Below are positions 63,619 to 64,000 of a stretch of 64,000 nt of DNA, piece after piece; the stretch's first letter is position 1; every line of letters starts with the position of its first letter. The notes below the pieces were generated by a model. It worked only from the letters and a program-made list of their open reading frames with translations, was not told the origin of the DNA and ran no database searches. The DNA comes from Polytrichum commune (lineage: Eukaryota > Streptophyta > Polytrichopsida > Polytrichales > Polytrichaceae): positions 13,518,001-13,582,000 of the forward strand of contig OX485803.1 of assembly GCA_950295325.1 (NCBI GenBank), in the 5' to 3' direction. A program made the position numbers and the translations under genes.

Positions 63619-64000
63619 CTACATGTATCGTATTCAGTGTCACTTCTTATTACTATTTGGAATTCCGCAATGCTATATCTATGTACTCCATATCCCATAT
63701 TATACTCCCAAATACGTCAAATTGGTTCCTTGAATGTTATAGAACACTAACAAGTTTACTTGGTGTGAAAAAAACATCAACAGTAAAAGATAGAGCATTA
63801 TGTGACTTCAGCTAGTTACACTGTTTATTACACTACTTATCCCAATTGCGTGTTACTATTCGCAAGATACGTAGTGCTATTGCTACTCTACATATTGTAT
63901 TTAGTGTCACTTATTATTACTATTTGGAAGTCCGCAATGCTATGTCTATTTACTCCATATCTCACATTTTACCCCAAAAATGTCAAATTGGTTCCTTGAA
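63619..64000 (+). mobile_element. Tandem pair of family A related elements, second cut by the window end
   Basis: The sequence CCCAATTGCGTGTTACTATTC occurs at 63572 and 63841, a period of 269 bp. Each is followed by TCTACAT..GTATTNAGTGTCACTT, the family A left end, and by the family A interior. The first copy spans about 63619-63815. The second starts near 63888 and continues beyond the window. Confidence 0.65.

Noticed and set aside
63342-63815. 157-codon frame at the right end
   Set aside because: Its second half is a family A element, so the openness is incidental.

Overview
The window is nuclear DNA of a land plant. Two spliced genes identify it: a UMAMIT/WAT1-type EamA transporter and an LRR-VIII-type receptor-like kinase, both families of land plants, with GT-AG introns and one leucine-rich repeat per exon. 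The rest is AT-rich DNA full of transposon relics, small inverted-repeat elements, SINE-like sequences, tandem repeats and long poly-C/poly-G and GA runs. I could not fix the lineage from the sequence alone.

Layout. 1-1396: no gene seen. 1397-6188 (+): UMAMIT-like transporter, 7 exons, 363 codons, frame intact throughout. 6189-13175: no gene; a small TIR element (family A), a broken hAT transposase fragment on the minus strand and a two-copy tandem duplication just upstream of the next gene. 13257-26226 (+): LRR receptor-like kinase, 20 exons, 902 codons, every splice junction in phase. Its cytoplasmic domain lacks several catalytic landmarks (glycine loop, DFG aspartate, APE glutamate), so it is predicted to be a pseudokinase. 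26227-64000: no intact gene recognised. This part holds a degenerate ~300-bp tandem array (27.7-29.9 kb), a LINE relic (32.2-33.8 kb), a hAT transposase pseudogene (36.9-38.5 kb), a SINE with target-site duplication (41 kb), Tourist-like, hAT-like and Mutator-like non-autonomous elements (29, 45 and 47 kb), a triple nest of insertions (47 kb), a three-copy CCGTCA-rich tandem repeat (57 kb), a perfect fold-back (63.1 kb) and a tandem pair of family A elements that runs off the window end.

Relations. The two genes lie in the same orientation 7 kb apart; nothing in the sequence links them functionally. The small-element families in the gene introns (A, B, D) also occur in the repeat-rich right half, so the same element families colonised both. 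Family B carries an internal C-tract whose length differs strongly between copies. Exon structures were inferred by reading splice sites and family similarity by eye; no alignment or transcript data were available.
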